Shown here piece after piece: positions 50,146 through 62,288 of a stretch of 64,000 bases of DNA; within the stretch, counting starts at the first letter, position 1, and each line of letters starts with the position of its first letter. Position numbers and translations under genes: made by a program. The notes under the pieces were generated by a model. The model made no database searches. It was not told the origin of the DNA and was given only the letters and a program-made list of their open reading frames with translations. Source of the stretch: Lingula anatina (Eukaryota > Brachiopoda > Lingulata > Lingulida > Lingulidae); NCBI RefSeq assembly GCF_001039355.2, contig NW_019773936.1, positions 10,001 to 74,000 of the forward strand, in the 5' to 3' direction.

Positions 50146-50732
50146 GACGCATCATTACGGCTTGTCTGCGTCAGTCTTGGGAAGTTCTAGTGCACAACCA
50201 CATTATTTCATCGTTTTTCGCTTTCAATTTCAAACTAACAAATTTATATTAACAATACAGCTTTCTTTCTTTAATAAGGTTCCCTTCTTTAAAAATCAGT
50301 TTAATTTTTTGCCACGGATTAAATTATAATTATTTTTAATATCATTTTTCATTATATTTTGGATGTGGGTGTGGGATGCTCCCAGCTACGTTTCAATGTC
50401 AAACTGACATCTTCAGTCTGCACAGACGTCACTAGATGTCCTTTGTGTCGCAGTTTGATCTGATATTACAACCAAACTGTTGACTTTATTTCGAAACTTT
50501 TTAAAAACAACTTTATTTATTTGCTGGACGCTAAATAAGCTGTGCTCCCCCCTCTTCAAAGGGATCGTTTTATTTGGTCAAATATAAGCATATGCCGTAC
50601 ATGTAAACTATGTAACAAGTATGTGTTGCGGTCTTGTTTTGTACCTATGCCCGCCTCGTGTGCATGGTCACATGGCAGGTACACAACAGAAGTTTGCACA
50701 ACGGCCGAGCCACTGGCAAGGAACATGCATCA

Positions 50733-50991
50733 CAGAGGCGGATTTAGAGGGGGGGGGGGTCAGGGGGGTCTTGACCCCCCCCCCTCTTCGATTTCTGAAA
50801 AAAAATCACACCGATGGTCCCCTCTTGAAATTAGAATTTTTGACTAGCTGAATTATAGTTCTAAACCGTACCAAATGGTACCGTTCGACCTCTAAAATAC
50901 CAACATTTCTCGGGGCCCTTCAGCGGGGGGAGGAGGGGGAGGCTTCGTATCCGTGGACCCCCCCCTTCAAATAATCCTGGATCCGCCCCTG
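50733..50991. mobile_element. Non-autonomous inverted-repeat transposon, same terminal family
   Basis: Ends CAGAGGCGGATTTAG and CTGGATCCGCCCCTG match the element at 10166. A 5-bp duplication CATCA flanks it (50728-50732 and 50992-50996). The interior differs from the 10166 copy but matches the stretch at 49889-50075. Confidence 0.82.
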
Positions 50992-51445
50992 CATCAAGTG
51001 TCGTACAGCATTAAAACTGTTCCCCAGTGTTATAAATCATAAACTGCATAGCCCACCTAGACGCCGTACCTTGCACTGTATTACATGTACATGCATATAG
51101 AAGGTACGAATTTGTGTCAAGATCACACATTCCCTAGTAAGCATCTCACAATGCATTATCTTGTTTTCCAGCACTTTCCAAAATTATCTATGATGTAATA
51201 ATGTTTCCCATCGTCAAGAACTGGTCTATGTAAATACCACGGGACTTTTCCAGGACGTAGCAGTTTCGTGTTGACTTTCATGCAGAGAACAAAAGTTTAG
51301 ATTTAGGAAAGGTTGGTGTGCACAACGTGGTTATAGCTAGGTATTGTGTTACGTATTTTCTGTATGAGATTCTGAGATACACCAGTGCCTTGGCGCCAGA
51401 CGGAGAGATGAAATGCTGTCGATTTGTTTCTCTTTTTAGCTAAAA

Positions 51446-54400
51446 ATGGACGCAGCAGAGGTCAACTTAGTCGGTCTGGTTGACGGTGACCCTGATGGCG
51501 ATGAATTTTACGATGCTTGGGATGACCAGCAACGCTTGATCCCAATTGATGAGGACGATGATGTGGATTTTAAAAGACCACGGTAACTAATATCTTACTA
51601 TCGATTTCTTATTTTCTTCCGCATTTATTTATTTATTTATGTATGTATTTATTTATTTATTTTTGTAAAAGTCTGTTGCCGTGGCAAGAGAGCTAATGTA
51701 CTGGTAGACGATGTGATGATGATAAAGAGTTTTTGTTTATTTTAGTAATTGAAAATGTGTTTTATCTTTAAGGAATCTCTATTATCTGAATTTAATAACC
51801 GAATTGCTTTTCTTTTAGACGAGAGGGGAACGCTGGAAAGGTGTGCGCTGGTTTATACGCCCTGTTTTTGACTGTGACAGGAGTCGTTATATCAGTCTCC
51901 CAGATTTACACCGAACAGGTGACAACTGCAAACAAAAATGTGAGTAGCCTCATTTTATATCATCATCATATCAATATTATGATTATTAAATGTTCTGTTC
52001 TGTAATTTTACGTGCCTGGGAAAGTACCGCATATGACGTCAGAGCACGTGAGGATTACTTGAGCACGTGAGGATTACTTAATATGTGCAAATACTTCCTG
52101 GTCTGTCGTTAGCGCTAATTCAAAAGTGAAAGTACATGTATCACGAAAGGAATACTTACAATACAATGATGTACATGCAGGATAAATGTCAACGAAAAGA
52201 GATCCTCTTTTCTAGAGGTCTTGAATCATGACTCGTTGTCTGTGATGTGACTTGAATAACAATGGCAGATACAGGAAAAGGGGTTAACAAGTAGGGTTGG
52301 GGAGGGGAGAATGAAAAGTTGAAGAATTATTTCCTGCTGGATTTCACAACCCTGGTGACACACGCACATACTTTTGTGGACTTCATATCGTTTTTTTTCC
52401 GTAAGGCGGAGACTATAGGCCTTTATTATTCATTTATTGGTTGATATATTCATTATTTAGGTATTTATTAATTTATGTATTTATTCATTACTTTTTTTTT
52501 TTGGTCTGCTTCAGTGGTTCAATGTCTATTTATCGAGTGTTGGTATCTTTTGTTTGTTCGCCCTCATCACGCTTTCCACAAAGACCAAAGTGGAAAGGAA
52601 TCTCCATGCCGGCAGTCTGTACCTCAAATTTGGAGCCACTTGTGAGTGTTTTGTTTTCATATCATGATGATTGTGCAAATTCGTGGCGTTTTTATTCATC
52701 GCAATCTAAACATCAAAATGAAGACGCACACAAACATATCGTCAGGCACACTCTCACATCCGCTCTCACACAAAGATCAATGGATTGAAGGTTTTTTTAG
52801 TCATTTTTAAAAATACTTTACAAATGTAAATTATTCTCAATTCATGTTTTAATTATTATCATTTTATTTTTAAGTGTTCGGGCTTGGCTTCGCGATGGAC
52901 GCCGTCATAGATTTCCTTGCTCATGACTGGAAAGAGAAGAGTGGGGTCGGCGTGGTGGAGCCTGTTCTGCGCTTCCTGTTAATTATCATCTTGATCGGAT
53001 ATCTGCTCAACTACGTCAATGTAAATTTTATTCTCTTCGGTTTAATTGTTATTAGGATGATCATTTAAATACTGTTAACACCTACGCTTACGGGGTGATG
53101 TTATATGTCATGGAACGTGTAAGTTATGTACTTAACGTGTCGGTCAAATTTGAGAATTCTTATTCTGAAATGTATTCCTTTCCTGCACTTATCGAACGAT
53201 CCAGAAACAGCAAATAGAATATACAGCAATTCGAATATTATTTCAATTAACTTTCTTTCGTTTTTATTAACAGAAGCAATTCTAGTGTAATGTGCCTAGT
53301 GTTTAACAGAAGTTTAACAGTTAAACTGATAAATTTATTTTTCACATTGCAGACTGTGTACCTTGAACACAAGTGGTTGGTCAACCTGTCCGTCATGCAC
53401 CTCGTGGCCACCAGTTTGTGCGCATGGGCAGATGTACTGATCTATGAAACTGCGGAAGACTTGAAGGGCGTGAAGAAGCGCGAAAAGACGGTTACCATGT
53501 GGTTGAATCCTGAATGGGTCCATTCTATCGATGGTTTTGTCATTTCGGGTAAATAAATAAATAAATAAATAAAAATGATTGTGAGCGCCCTGTGTGTCGC
53601 AAAGTAGTTGCATCCCGTTTTAAACAGCTAGGTTAAGTTTGCATCGCCGTAGAATGATGATGTTTATCATTTATTATTGAAATAGGTCGAGAAAGCACAA
53701 GCATGCTCAAAAACGCACAGATGTTCGAGTAAACGTAGGGCTTATAGTGTTGCTACATTTCAGGAAATGTATCGCCCTCTACACAAGTAACGGAAGTAAT
53801 GCCAACCAAAGAAGAACCAACAAATGGGATATTTGAGCAGCTGGCAGAGCAAGCAACCCCATTCTTGTATCCTTGCGCAGTGGAGTTCAATCTCATAGTA
53901 GCAGGTAAGTCACCGCAGACAACGCTACGAAGTTTAAAAAAAAAAAACATTTTCAAAATTATAAATAAAAAGTGATTTGCATGTCCCCTTTAAAAAAATC
54001 AAAAGAAAAGAAACAAGACATTTTGATTAGTATTGCAGAGAGTACTAAATGAATTCCAACACCTTCTATGTTGGAACATGTTCATGAACAGCCATTTGCA
54101 TAGCCAGTTAAATCAAAGTAGAAAAAAGAAAAGTCAAATCAGTTCGCCTTACGACCCGAGGAGCAATGCTTTTACCATTCATCATAAAACAAGCCGTTTT
54201 TCAGGTTTCCTGTACATTATATGGCGCTCGGTCGGGAAGTCACATCAACATGGCACCGCGCAAAATGAAGACCACGCCCATCACACGCGTGCTGGTGTGT
54301 TTGAACGCATCGATTGCTCCAACAGTACCATCGGGTTCCTCCTGGGCATCGTGATACTGATCTACGGCGTGGCGGCCATCGTGTTTTTTATGGCGTATGA

Positions 54401-55046
54401 CGAAGACAAGACCCTGGACTACAAGATGCGGCACTTCGCTCTGCTTTTTTATCAGACGATGCATGTGGTTACCTCAGCTTTGATGTGCGTGGCGCTTGGG
54501 GCGATGTTCCTCTTCCTCAGAAGGCTGGACTTTGACAGGCAGAAGGACATTGCGTTAGACCGCACCCTGCTAATTGTGTCGCTGACGGGATTGTTTGCCC
54601 TGGCCATCTTTAACGCGATATCTGCCGTTGCATTTGACACGGACGCCTCCCCTTCAAAAAAACTTTTCGAAGATGAGGACGAGGGGACAGACATCGCCCC
54701 CTTTCACTTAACTTTCACCATCGCGGTGTTTCAAATCTTGGAGGCAATGATGCAAACCGCGTGCATCTTAGACGGATTGCGCAGGCGCCCTGGCCCAAAG
54801 CGGGTTTCAAATACAGTTAAGCAGGGTCGTCAGTTCATTACGTTCTTGCTCGTTTGCAACGTGTCTCTTTGGATTCTTAGCACGTTTGAGGTGAAGTGTC
54901 CGCAAACTTCCCCCGTTTCATTGCTACTCTATCACGGTTTGGGTTGGTGCATCATATCGCACATTTCCATGCCGATGGTGATTTTCTTCCGATTTCACAG
55001 CGCCGCTTGCATGTTTGAAATTTGGAAGGAGGCTTTCACAGATTAG
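51446..55046 (+). CDS. OTOP: Otopetrin proton channel
   Basis: Otopetrins are proton-selective channels with twelve membrane helices, acting in acid sensing and pH balance of secretory or mineralising tissue. Exons 51446-51582, 51819-51939, 52515-52641, 52875-53020, 53353-53548, 53764-53904 and 54205-55046 join in frame to 569 residues. The acidic cytosolic N-terminus (DEDDDVDFKRPRR) precedes the first helix (CAGLYALFLTVTGVVISV). Family stretches include EFNLIVAGFLYIIWRSVG at the exon 6-7 junction, RHFALLFYQTMHVV, and the terminal SMPMVIFFRFHSA and FEIWKEAF. A HQHG...DHAHH histidine cluster follows helix 7 and could be protonatable. The last exon is unusually long (842 nt) and G+C-richer than its surroundings. 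Which vertebrate OTOP it matches cannot be said; invertebrates have their own expansions. Confidence 0.93.
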
Positions 55047-55956
55047 TTCATGCTACATGTACATAGGCTCGCTACATTTTTAGGTTGTCGCGCAGGACTT
55101 TAAATTGTGCGTCGACACTGGTTCTTAACTTACCTTATTCAGATTGCTGTTCGAATGTAATGCTGTGGAATGTGCGATCAAACTGAAGTAAATGATTAAT
55201 GTACGTTCAATACTCATATCAGTTAATCTCAGTAATGGGTAGAATTTCTCACATGTATGACAACATCTGTGATTGTATTATAAGTCTCACGTTGTATTTT
55301 TATATAGAGTTTTTATTCTTCATTAAAAACTTTCATCAACGATATAAATGACCTTATAGTTTTCAGTGGTTCGTATCAGAAAGAAAAAAGTTTCCATCAA
55401 CTACAGAGGTTAGCATAATATTAATACTTATCTTTTTGTGTTTTTTTCCTCGCGTACGTTCTAAATTCGTACAAAATTCAGACATGCAAAATTGAATGGC
55501 AAATTAGTGGAATGATGAAAATAATAAAATTGTAATCAAAGGCTTTCTTTCAGCGCAAAGAATTAGAACAAAAATCTGTCCGTGTCAACTTATTAAAAAC
55601 TCTCCGACTCAGCGTTATCTACCGCAAAGAAAGTCTTACGTACGCTACGTACACCACAGTTGCCTACAACTGTGAGATTAAATTTATCTGCCTAATTTTA
55701 TGTTTATTTTGTTATCTTATTTTCGAAAAATTATTTCATTTACTATCTTGGAACATTAATATACTTCTATAAACATTTACATGTATACCACTTACATTTA
55801 CCTAATGTAAACACGTGCGTAGGGTGTACATATATCTTGTCAAACTAAATTAATAATAATAATAATAATAATTTTGATAATTTATTGAAACCCTCAGGGA
55901 TATCCCGATTGAAAGAAAAGTGTAATTATGCGACCCCAGGCCATTGGACAGGGTTT
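55047..55956. other. Convergent 3' spacer between otopetrin and phospholipase genes
   Basis: Holds the otopetrin 3' untranslated region and, on minus, the AATAAA at 55881-55886 that follows the phospholipase stop. An (AAT)n run at 55852-55871 is the only clear repeat. No further gene seen. Confidence 0.5.
55881..55886 (-). terminator. Poly(A) signal of the patatin-like gene
   Basis: AATAAA on the minus strand, 71 bases beyond the proposed TGA, which supports that terminal exon. Confidence 0.45.
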
Positions 55957-58900
55957 TCATTTTTTCAGAGGAATCGAATTCTTTTGTAGATATCCCCTCA
56001 AAAAGGAAACGGTTCCGAGGCGTCCTTGCTGAAACGTGAAAAAAGAATAATGTTCTGTAGCTATACCCAGTAAAAATAAAACCACATGAGTGTCTTAAAT
56101 AATTGCATTTTTTCCTTAAAGTTTTATTTTTCATAACTAATTTTCCAATATTTAAACTGAAAAAACCTTTGGTTTAAAAAGGTTTACTTTTACAAAGAGA
56201 CAGGATATGAGCCTAAAAAGATTCTATACTACCGGGTTAAACTTCACTAAAATTATGATTCGCACAAGGAAAGACCGAAATATTTTGTATGATCACCACG
56301 TCGCATACTGTAATCATAGATTTATGTAATTTTCCTTTATATTGTAAAAAAGAACATCTCAAAAGCACAGACCTCCGCCTATTATAAAACAGAAGTAAAT
56401 CATTGAACTAAATAATTAAAAATTAATTGTAAACTTATATTGTGAACATTACATAAACTTACACCATTTTGGGAATCTTGTCCTTAAACAAATTTATGAA
56501 TAAAATTGCCTACCTGCCGCAGAAAAAGTTTGTCTTCTGCTTCCATATTTAAATCCAGTATTCGTATATAGTCCGTGCACACGCCAATGGTACGCTCCAC
56601 ATCTGAGGCCTGAAATTGAAAATAGCATTATACAGTGCTGGTAACATTTATACGGACACAACTGCAGTTTCCCTGCTTTCAAAACAAGTCGGCAATACAC
56701 ATATTTCAGTGGGTATATTTAACACAAGGAGCCTTAACTTGTGTCTGACGCAGAACGTATTCTAATCTCACGCTGTGTGCTTCGCTTTTACAGATTCCGA
56801 CCTTTCTGGAACGATGATATGAGATTTCATACCAATCGCAAGTTCTCATTTTATGTCGCAATGAAAATGCTTATTGATTAATACACATACCGTTTATTTC
56901 CATATTGACAGCCCTTGGACTTACCCCCACTACCCACATATTGTCGATAAAACGCTCGCATGTGTAAGTGAAATATGATTTCGCTTTCTAAATTCATTTT
57001 CTAGCGTTTCTTTTAAATTAACTAATTTAAAATGCTATTTTTCTTCGGTGTTATTTTTTTAAAGAAAATTGCTGTCTCTTTTATTTTTGGTCACAACTTA
57101 CCGTTATATATTGTTTCTGTGACGAGACGTGGACAGTAGCTAATAATGCACTAAAATAGTCTTTCACCGATAGAATGGGCGAAGTGGCAAATCCAAGCGT
57201 GCTCTCAAGCGGGCTTATAACACCTTTTTTCTCCAGGAGGGCAAAAAACTCTACTGCTGTTATCTTGTAAAATAAAAAAGAGACAATCATGGGATTTTCT
57301 ATTTCTGATTTTGAAAGTGCATAAATTGTGTGTTTAAATTTCGTAATAAAAGAGCAGTGAATGTGAATTTCGTTTCCATGAAAATAGAAATGAAAAGTAT
57401 AAATAGATAAATAAATAAACTGAGATCTTTTCGTGAAAACTGAACCGTAATTGTGTAGCTTTGTATAGTATTTGGACGATGCACGCACTGAGAAAAATAT
57501 ATGCTTAAAATAAATGACCCGCTAGATAGGTTTTTCACTTTGTTTTTTTTTTTACTTCCAACCCAAAAGAAAATTGGAATGTTCTATAGTGATAAGTACT
57601 GACATTTTACGTTGCAATGAACTGCAGAAAAATAAATTAACTTGAGAACACATACTTGTTTGTCTTGTTGATTATCCAGCTCTCTAAACGTGGAGTCAAT
57701 GTCGAAATTATCCCCAAATAAAATTCGAAGAGATTCGGAATCTCGGGTTTCGAGCTGAAATGCAGGTAAAAATGTTATACGACCTCAAATGTTGGTTATG
57801 TGGCAGGCGGGGTTGTGCAAACGTTTTTTTTTATTGTATAAATAATCCCAACATAATATGGTAAAAAAAAAAAAAAACACTACTGGACAAATGTAAAACT
57901 GCAACCGCAAATAGACACCACACGCACTTGACGTCACGAAGGGCCAAAAAGCCAACTTTGGTTTAAAAAAAATAATAATAAACCATAAGTGACCAAATTC
58001 AGCAAAATACAAACGTTTTTCAATTCATCCAATTTGTTGCCAAAATGGATGTGTTCTATACAAAAATTTACCTCTTCCATGACCTCTCGATATTCGCCTA
58101 GGCTGATGTCTCCCTCCTGGTCACTGACCTTGTCATGAAATGCTCTGAACACGGTCTTCGCAGCGCTTGAAATCTGTAATTTCTTGTCTTCGTCTGCTTT
58201 CACTTTATCCATGTGTTGTCCACGCAGCCTTAGCAAATAACATGGGTTAAAATTATTACAAATGTCAATTTAAAACTCTGCATCTTAGATTGGTTGCGCA
58301 CTCTGAAATCTATAATTACTTTTTAATCACACTAAAAAGACTTAAAGTTACACAGTTAGTTCGCGCCCCCGACGAATAAATTGCTGCATGTAAGTTCCGA
58401 CACCGTACACACAAACACACAGAGATTGTGTATTGGAATCTTTAAACTGGTCATGCCATTAAGATATAAGCAGTAAAGCGATGCTAGCTTTAACTGTGTT
58501 AACATACCTAGCCAGCGGCGTGTCTGGTCTTTGTGATGATGCTTTTTCCCGTAGGTCACGTGAATTTGTCCCCACCCTCATCAGGTCTAGCTCATCCGTA
58601 GCATACTAAAACGCAGTTCGAAGTAAAATACAATTTCTACATTTATAAGCTAGAGGAGTTAAAACAAACATTCTATTTATTAACCTCATTAAGCTTCGAA
58701 AATTTCCAGAAAAAATATCTTACATAACTTTTTAAGTCACGTACATAAGGGGCGGAGATTAGAAGCATAGAACAGGGAGTTCACTATTTTGGTGTTTTTC
58801 AATCCTTAAAACAATCGAAACATTCGAACTAAACGCATGTTTGAATTACAAGCACATTGTTAGATGTACCAAAAGTTGAAACGTTTCATCTTTTCAACAT

Positions 58901-59706
58901 TTAGTCATGATTCACTTAATGACTACAACTTACCAACACTATTCCTATTGTCTCATGTTTGTGTCTGCTATTTTGGCAATTTGAAAACTCTCCCATCGGC
59001 CTCTCAAACGGATCTTCCTCCGTACCTAGCTTCTTAAAAAACGAATCCTCTGGCCGCATTGATAGAAACCAACCTGAGTTTAAACGCAATACATTTAATT
59101 GGTGGAAAATGGTTTGGTTTCTTGTCAGAATAGAACAGAATGCGAGTTAGCCAATAAACAGGTGTATTTTTTTAAACATTTTGTAATTTTACTTTGGAGT
59201 AGGTGAGGTAAGATACCGTACAAGAGGCGATTGTTTAATGTACCGATATGGAAAACGCAAAGATGATTTTCGATTTTTTCTAAATTCAAGAAAAAAATGT
59301 ACCCCCGGCAATTCGGTTTTCACTAAAATACAGAATTGTACAAAAATATCGATTTTGAACGTAAGGGACCTTCTTAAAATTTTCCAATCTGCAATTTCAT
59401 ATAGCACAATTTAACACCAGAAATCATACAAACACGTTTTTTCACCTTCGGGAACACAAACAAGATAAACGCAAAAATGTAAAACAGGAAACCATATGAG
59501 AAAGAAAGCAGCTCAGAACGCTTATATAATAGTACGATAAACATAGCAAAGATGATTACACTTACCATCAAAGACATGGATAGGATAAGGACAAATTAAG
59601 CCACCATCAACAAGATAATGCTTGTTCCCTGTCTTTTCTAGACTTTTAGGCTGAAAAAACACTAAGGCAAGAGATATATTCAAGATACTTTCAGTATAAA
59701 TACGTT

Positions 59707-59770
<64 letters not shown>

Positions 59771-61615
59771 TACAATGTTGCATGGTTTGACATGTTATTG
59801 GCAGTGTCGGACATTTAAGTGTTTTTTGATTGGCACTCACTCACCTGGAATACTTGCAGACATGCGCATTGCAAGCGCAATGGGTACATCCGGTGTCGTC
59901 TTTGGGTGGAAATATTCAATGTTCTTTTTACTGACATTGGCGCAAACAATACACAGTTCAATCCCCTTGTCGTCATATAACTGAAGAAAAAACATTTAGA
60001 TCTAAACAATCTACGTTACAAACTGCCAATCACAATCTTCAAATCATAAAGTCTTGAAGCCAACGGATTCGTTTGTCAACTATTTCTCTTTCTGAAATTC
60101 CAAGTGCAAAATGAATGAGAAATATAAAAAAAGATTTGTTGTTGATGAGTAGCGTCACCTGTCTGAATGTGTAGTCTGGATTCCCGGTCTTGTGTCTCAT
60201 ACACATTTTCAGCAAGTTGAGATATCTGTCGCCTGGATTCCAGCCAAATAGGCGTAGAAAGTTTGGCACTAACGAGAAATACCCTCCTCTAGCGTCTGAA
60301 ACGGGTAAAGTATAAAGTAATGCGAGTTTTACCATTATCCTAAAACACGTGAAAGTAAATATCTGCCAGACTACCAGTCGCTTACTTATATTATAAACAA
60401 ATGAGAGTGTTTTTTTTTTATACGAAGCATTGCTACATCCAATTTTAAGTCACTGTGTTTTGGCATTAGTATGATCTAGCAAGTCCTTTGGCTGTAGATC
60501 TTAATTTGTGACGTCATACTCTAGGTGATAACGATTCGTTTGGTCTACTGTCAAAGATAGTCCTTTTTTAAAAGTAAGAAAACAATCGCATGGGTCTTGA
60601 TGTTTAGACCAATATAACGTTTAAGTTACTTCTACATGTAACACTCTAATAGTTGGTGAGCAATCCGATTTTTAGTTGCAAGAATAAGAATGCCATTATT
60701 ATAAAATAAAATAACGTATAATAAAATAAAATATGACATTTTGTATACTGTATGCTGCACCAAAACAAAAATAATTATATGAAAATCCCCTGAATCATTC
60801 TATCATTCCGTAACTCTATTGGTATGTACCAAATAATCATTAATTGGATCAAGAATCAAGAATCTACCTTTTAAGATTACTCTCTGGTCCATGTCTAACA
60901 ACGCGGCGATCTCTCCTGATTTAAACCCCACGCTGAGCAAACCGGCCGCACTGGCCCCCGAACTGGTACCACCAAACCGCTTAATTCTTTGAAGTATTCC
61001 CACATCTTCCAGAACCTAAAATACAAAAATAAAAATTAATAAGTCCGTTGGCTTAAATGCCATGGGATGCATGGGGAAGGCAAAGTAGATTTTGGCAATA
61101 AAGAAAAAACACGTTCTAGTGGAGTATCTCGCTCAGATAATTCTCCTCAATGTCTTGAAATACGTTTCTACACTGTTATATTTATAAAGCCTGCTGGCAC
61201 GGTACATGTTAGTTATGGGTGCTATTATTTATGGTTTGCCTCACACACAGTATGACCTTCAAAGGGATAAACTTATGTTTAACTTATTGTTGTGAAGGTC
61301 TACCATTATGACAAAGAATTTCCTTTATTTTGATGAGTCATTCTAGTATTTCTCGTCAAATAAAACATTCTATCATCACATTTTAATAACCGTTGCCATG
61401 GCAACACTATATACGATCCCCGTACCGGCCCATACCTGAATTGCGCCAGGGTATGCAGTCCCCTTCGTACCGCCGCCTTCCAGAACGAGGTTTTCAAAGG
61501 GCCAGTCGTACCTGGCGAGGTCGATATACACATCTCTATTCACCTCGGTGGATAAATCGAGAGCTGGCGGCGGTTCATGCGGGAGTTTGTAGCGTATAGG
61601 CCAAGTTATTCCCAT
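55957..61615 (-). CDS. Patatin-like phospholipase with C-terminal EF-hand-like region
   Basis: Exons in transcript order: 61436-61615, 60868-61015, 60159-60295, 59845-59980, 59566-59661, 58934-59073, 58508-58605, 58072-58228, 57656-57754, 57102-57263, 56514-56609, 55957-56028; they join to 506 residues. The patatin fold is shown by the oxyanion loop GGGTKG (47-52), the nucleophile elbow GTSSG (Ser78) and the catalytic Asp in VDGG (Asp219), so a lipid acyl hydrolase is expected. Residues 340-402 carry two EF-hand-like segments: a degenerate loop ending DISLGE (346-357) and a better loop DNQQDKQITAVE (391-402). This suggests calcium control. The start is the ATG before GITWPIRYKL. The last exon (stop 55957-55959) is chosen on phase and splice sites only and is the least certain part; an AATAAA follows at 55881-55886. 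Confidence 0.85.
59709..59768. repeat. (TA)n microsatellite
   Basis: About 30 TA units in the phospholipase intron, 48 bases from the acceptor side of exon 59566-59661. Confidence 0.95.
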
Positions 61616-62254
61616 GGTTTAATAGGTGCACGGGCACCTGCTATTCAAATGAACGATTCTCCCTGCGCTGTCCGTAAAATTCTGGCCTTTATTTGAATCA
61701 TTTAATGAGGTGACATCATGAATAATCAAGTAGGTTCAATGAATCCATCTTTGCGGTTTATGTGCCGTATTTATATATAAATAGCAAGCACAGGCCGCAT
61801 CCAGGGCACATGCTGCACACAAATTAGGCTACAGCTACAGTGTATGCATTCTCCGTCGTTGATATTGAGCAATAGTCCGTAAGTCGGATAGTTCACTTTT
61901 GTCTAATGACAGCCGGTCCTAACAGGAAAGACCGCCCTATGAAACATCTTCCATCTTATCGTGTTTTCACTCACTAACACATGCGTGAAATATTTATCAC
62001 AGAATAGCCCGTTTATGGGTATAGTCTGCTGAAATATTTTGACGCCCTGACAGAAGGCAGCATACAAATAGTAGAAGTTTCATCAACCGCGCAGTATTGC
62101 CCTACTTTCACAGGCCACATCAGGTAATGATAACTGCGTCACTTTGTTGGGATATACAAGACAACAGCCTCCGTGGCAGACCCACGGGGTCGCACAGTGG
62201 GTACGTGTACCCTTCTTAGATTCCAAAGTTCCTCCATCTCGACACCCCCCCCCC

Positions 62255-62288
<34 letters not shown>

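Larger units (their letters stand above)
47261..51445. other. Intergenic region between the divergent Sp and otopetrin genes
   Basis: Contains the Sp promoter side (47261-47800), an unassigned open frame ending at 49607, and two related repeat copies (about 49889-50145 and 50733-50991). A TTTTTAG just before the otopetrin ATG could be the acceptor of a 5' untranslated exon somewhere in this spacer. Confidence 0.5.

Noticed and set aside
54166-54694. Other-frame open frames within the last otopetrin exon
   Set aside because: They overlap the long coding exon, which is G+C-richer and therefore stop-poor in all frames.
59566-59651. Acceptor TTTTTTCAG directly before CCTAAAAG in the phospholipase
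   Set aside because: With the incoming phase it gives an immediate stop (TAA). The acceptor ten bases upstream (CCTTAG) gives IPVFFQPKSLE and reaches VDGG.
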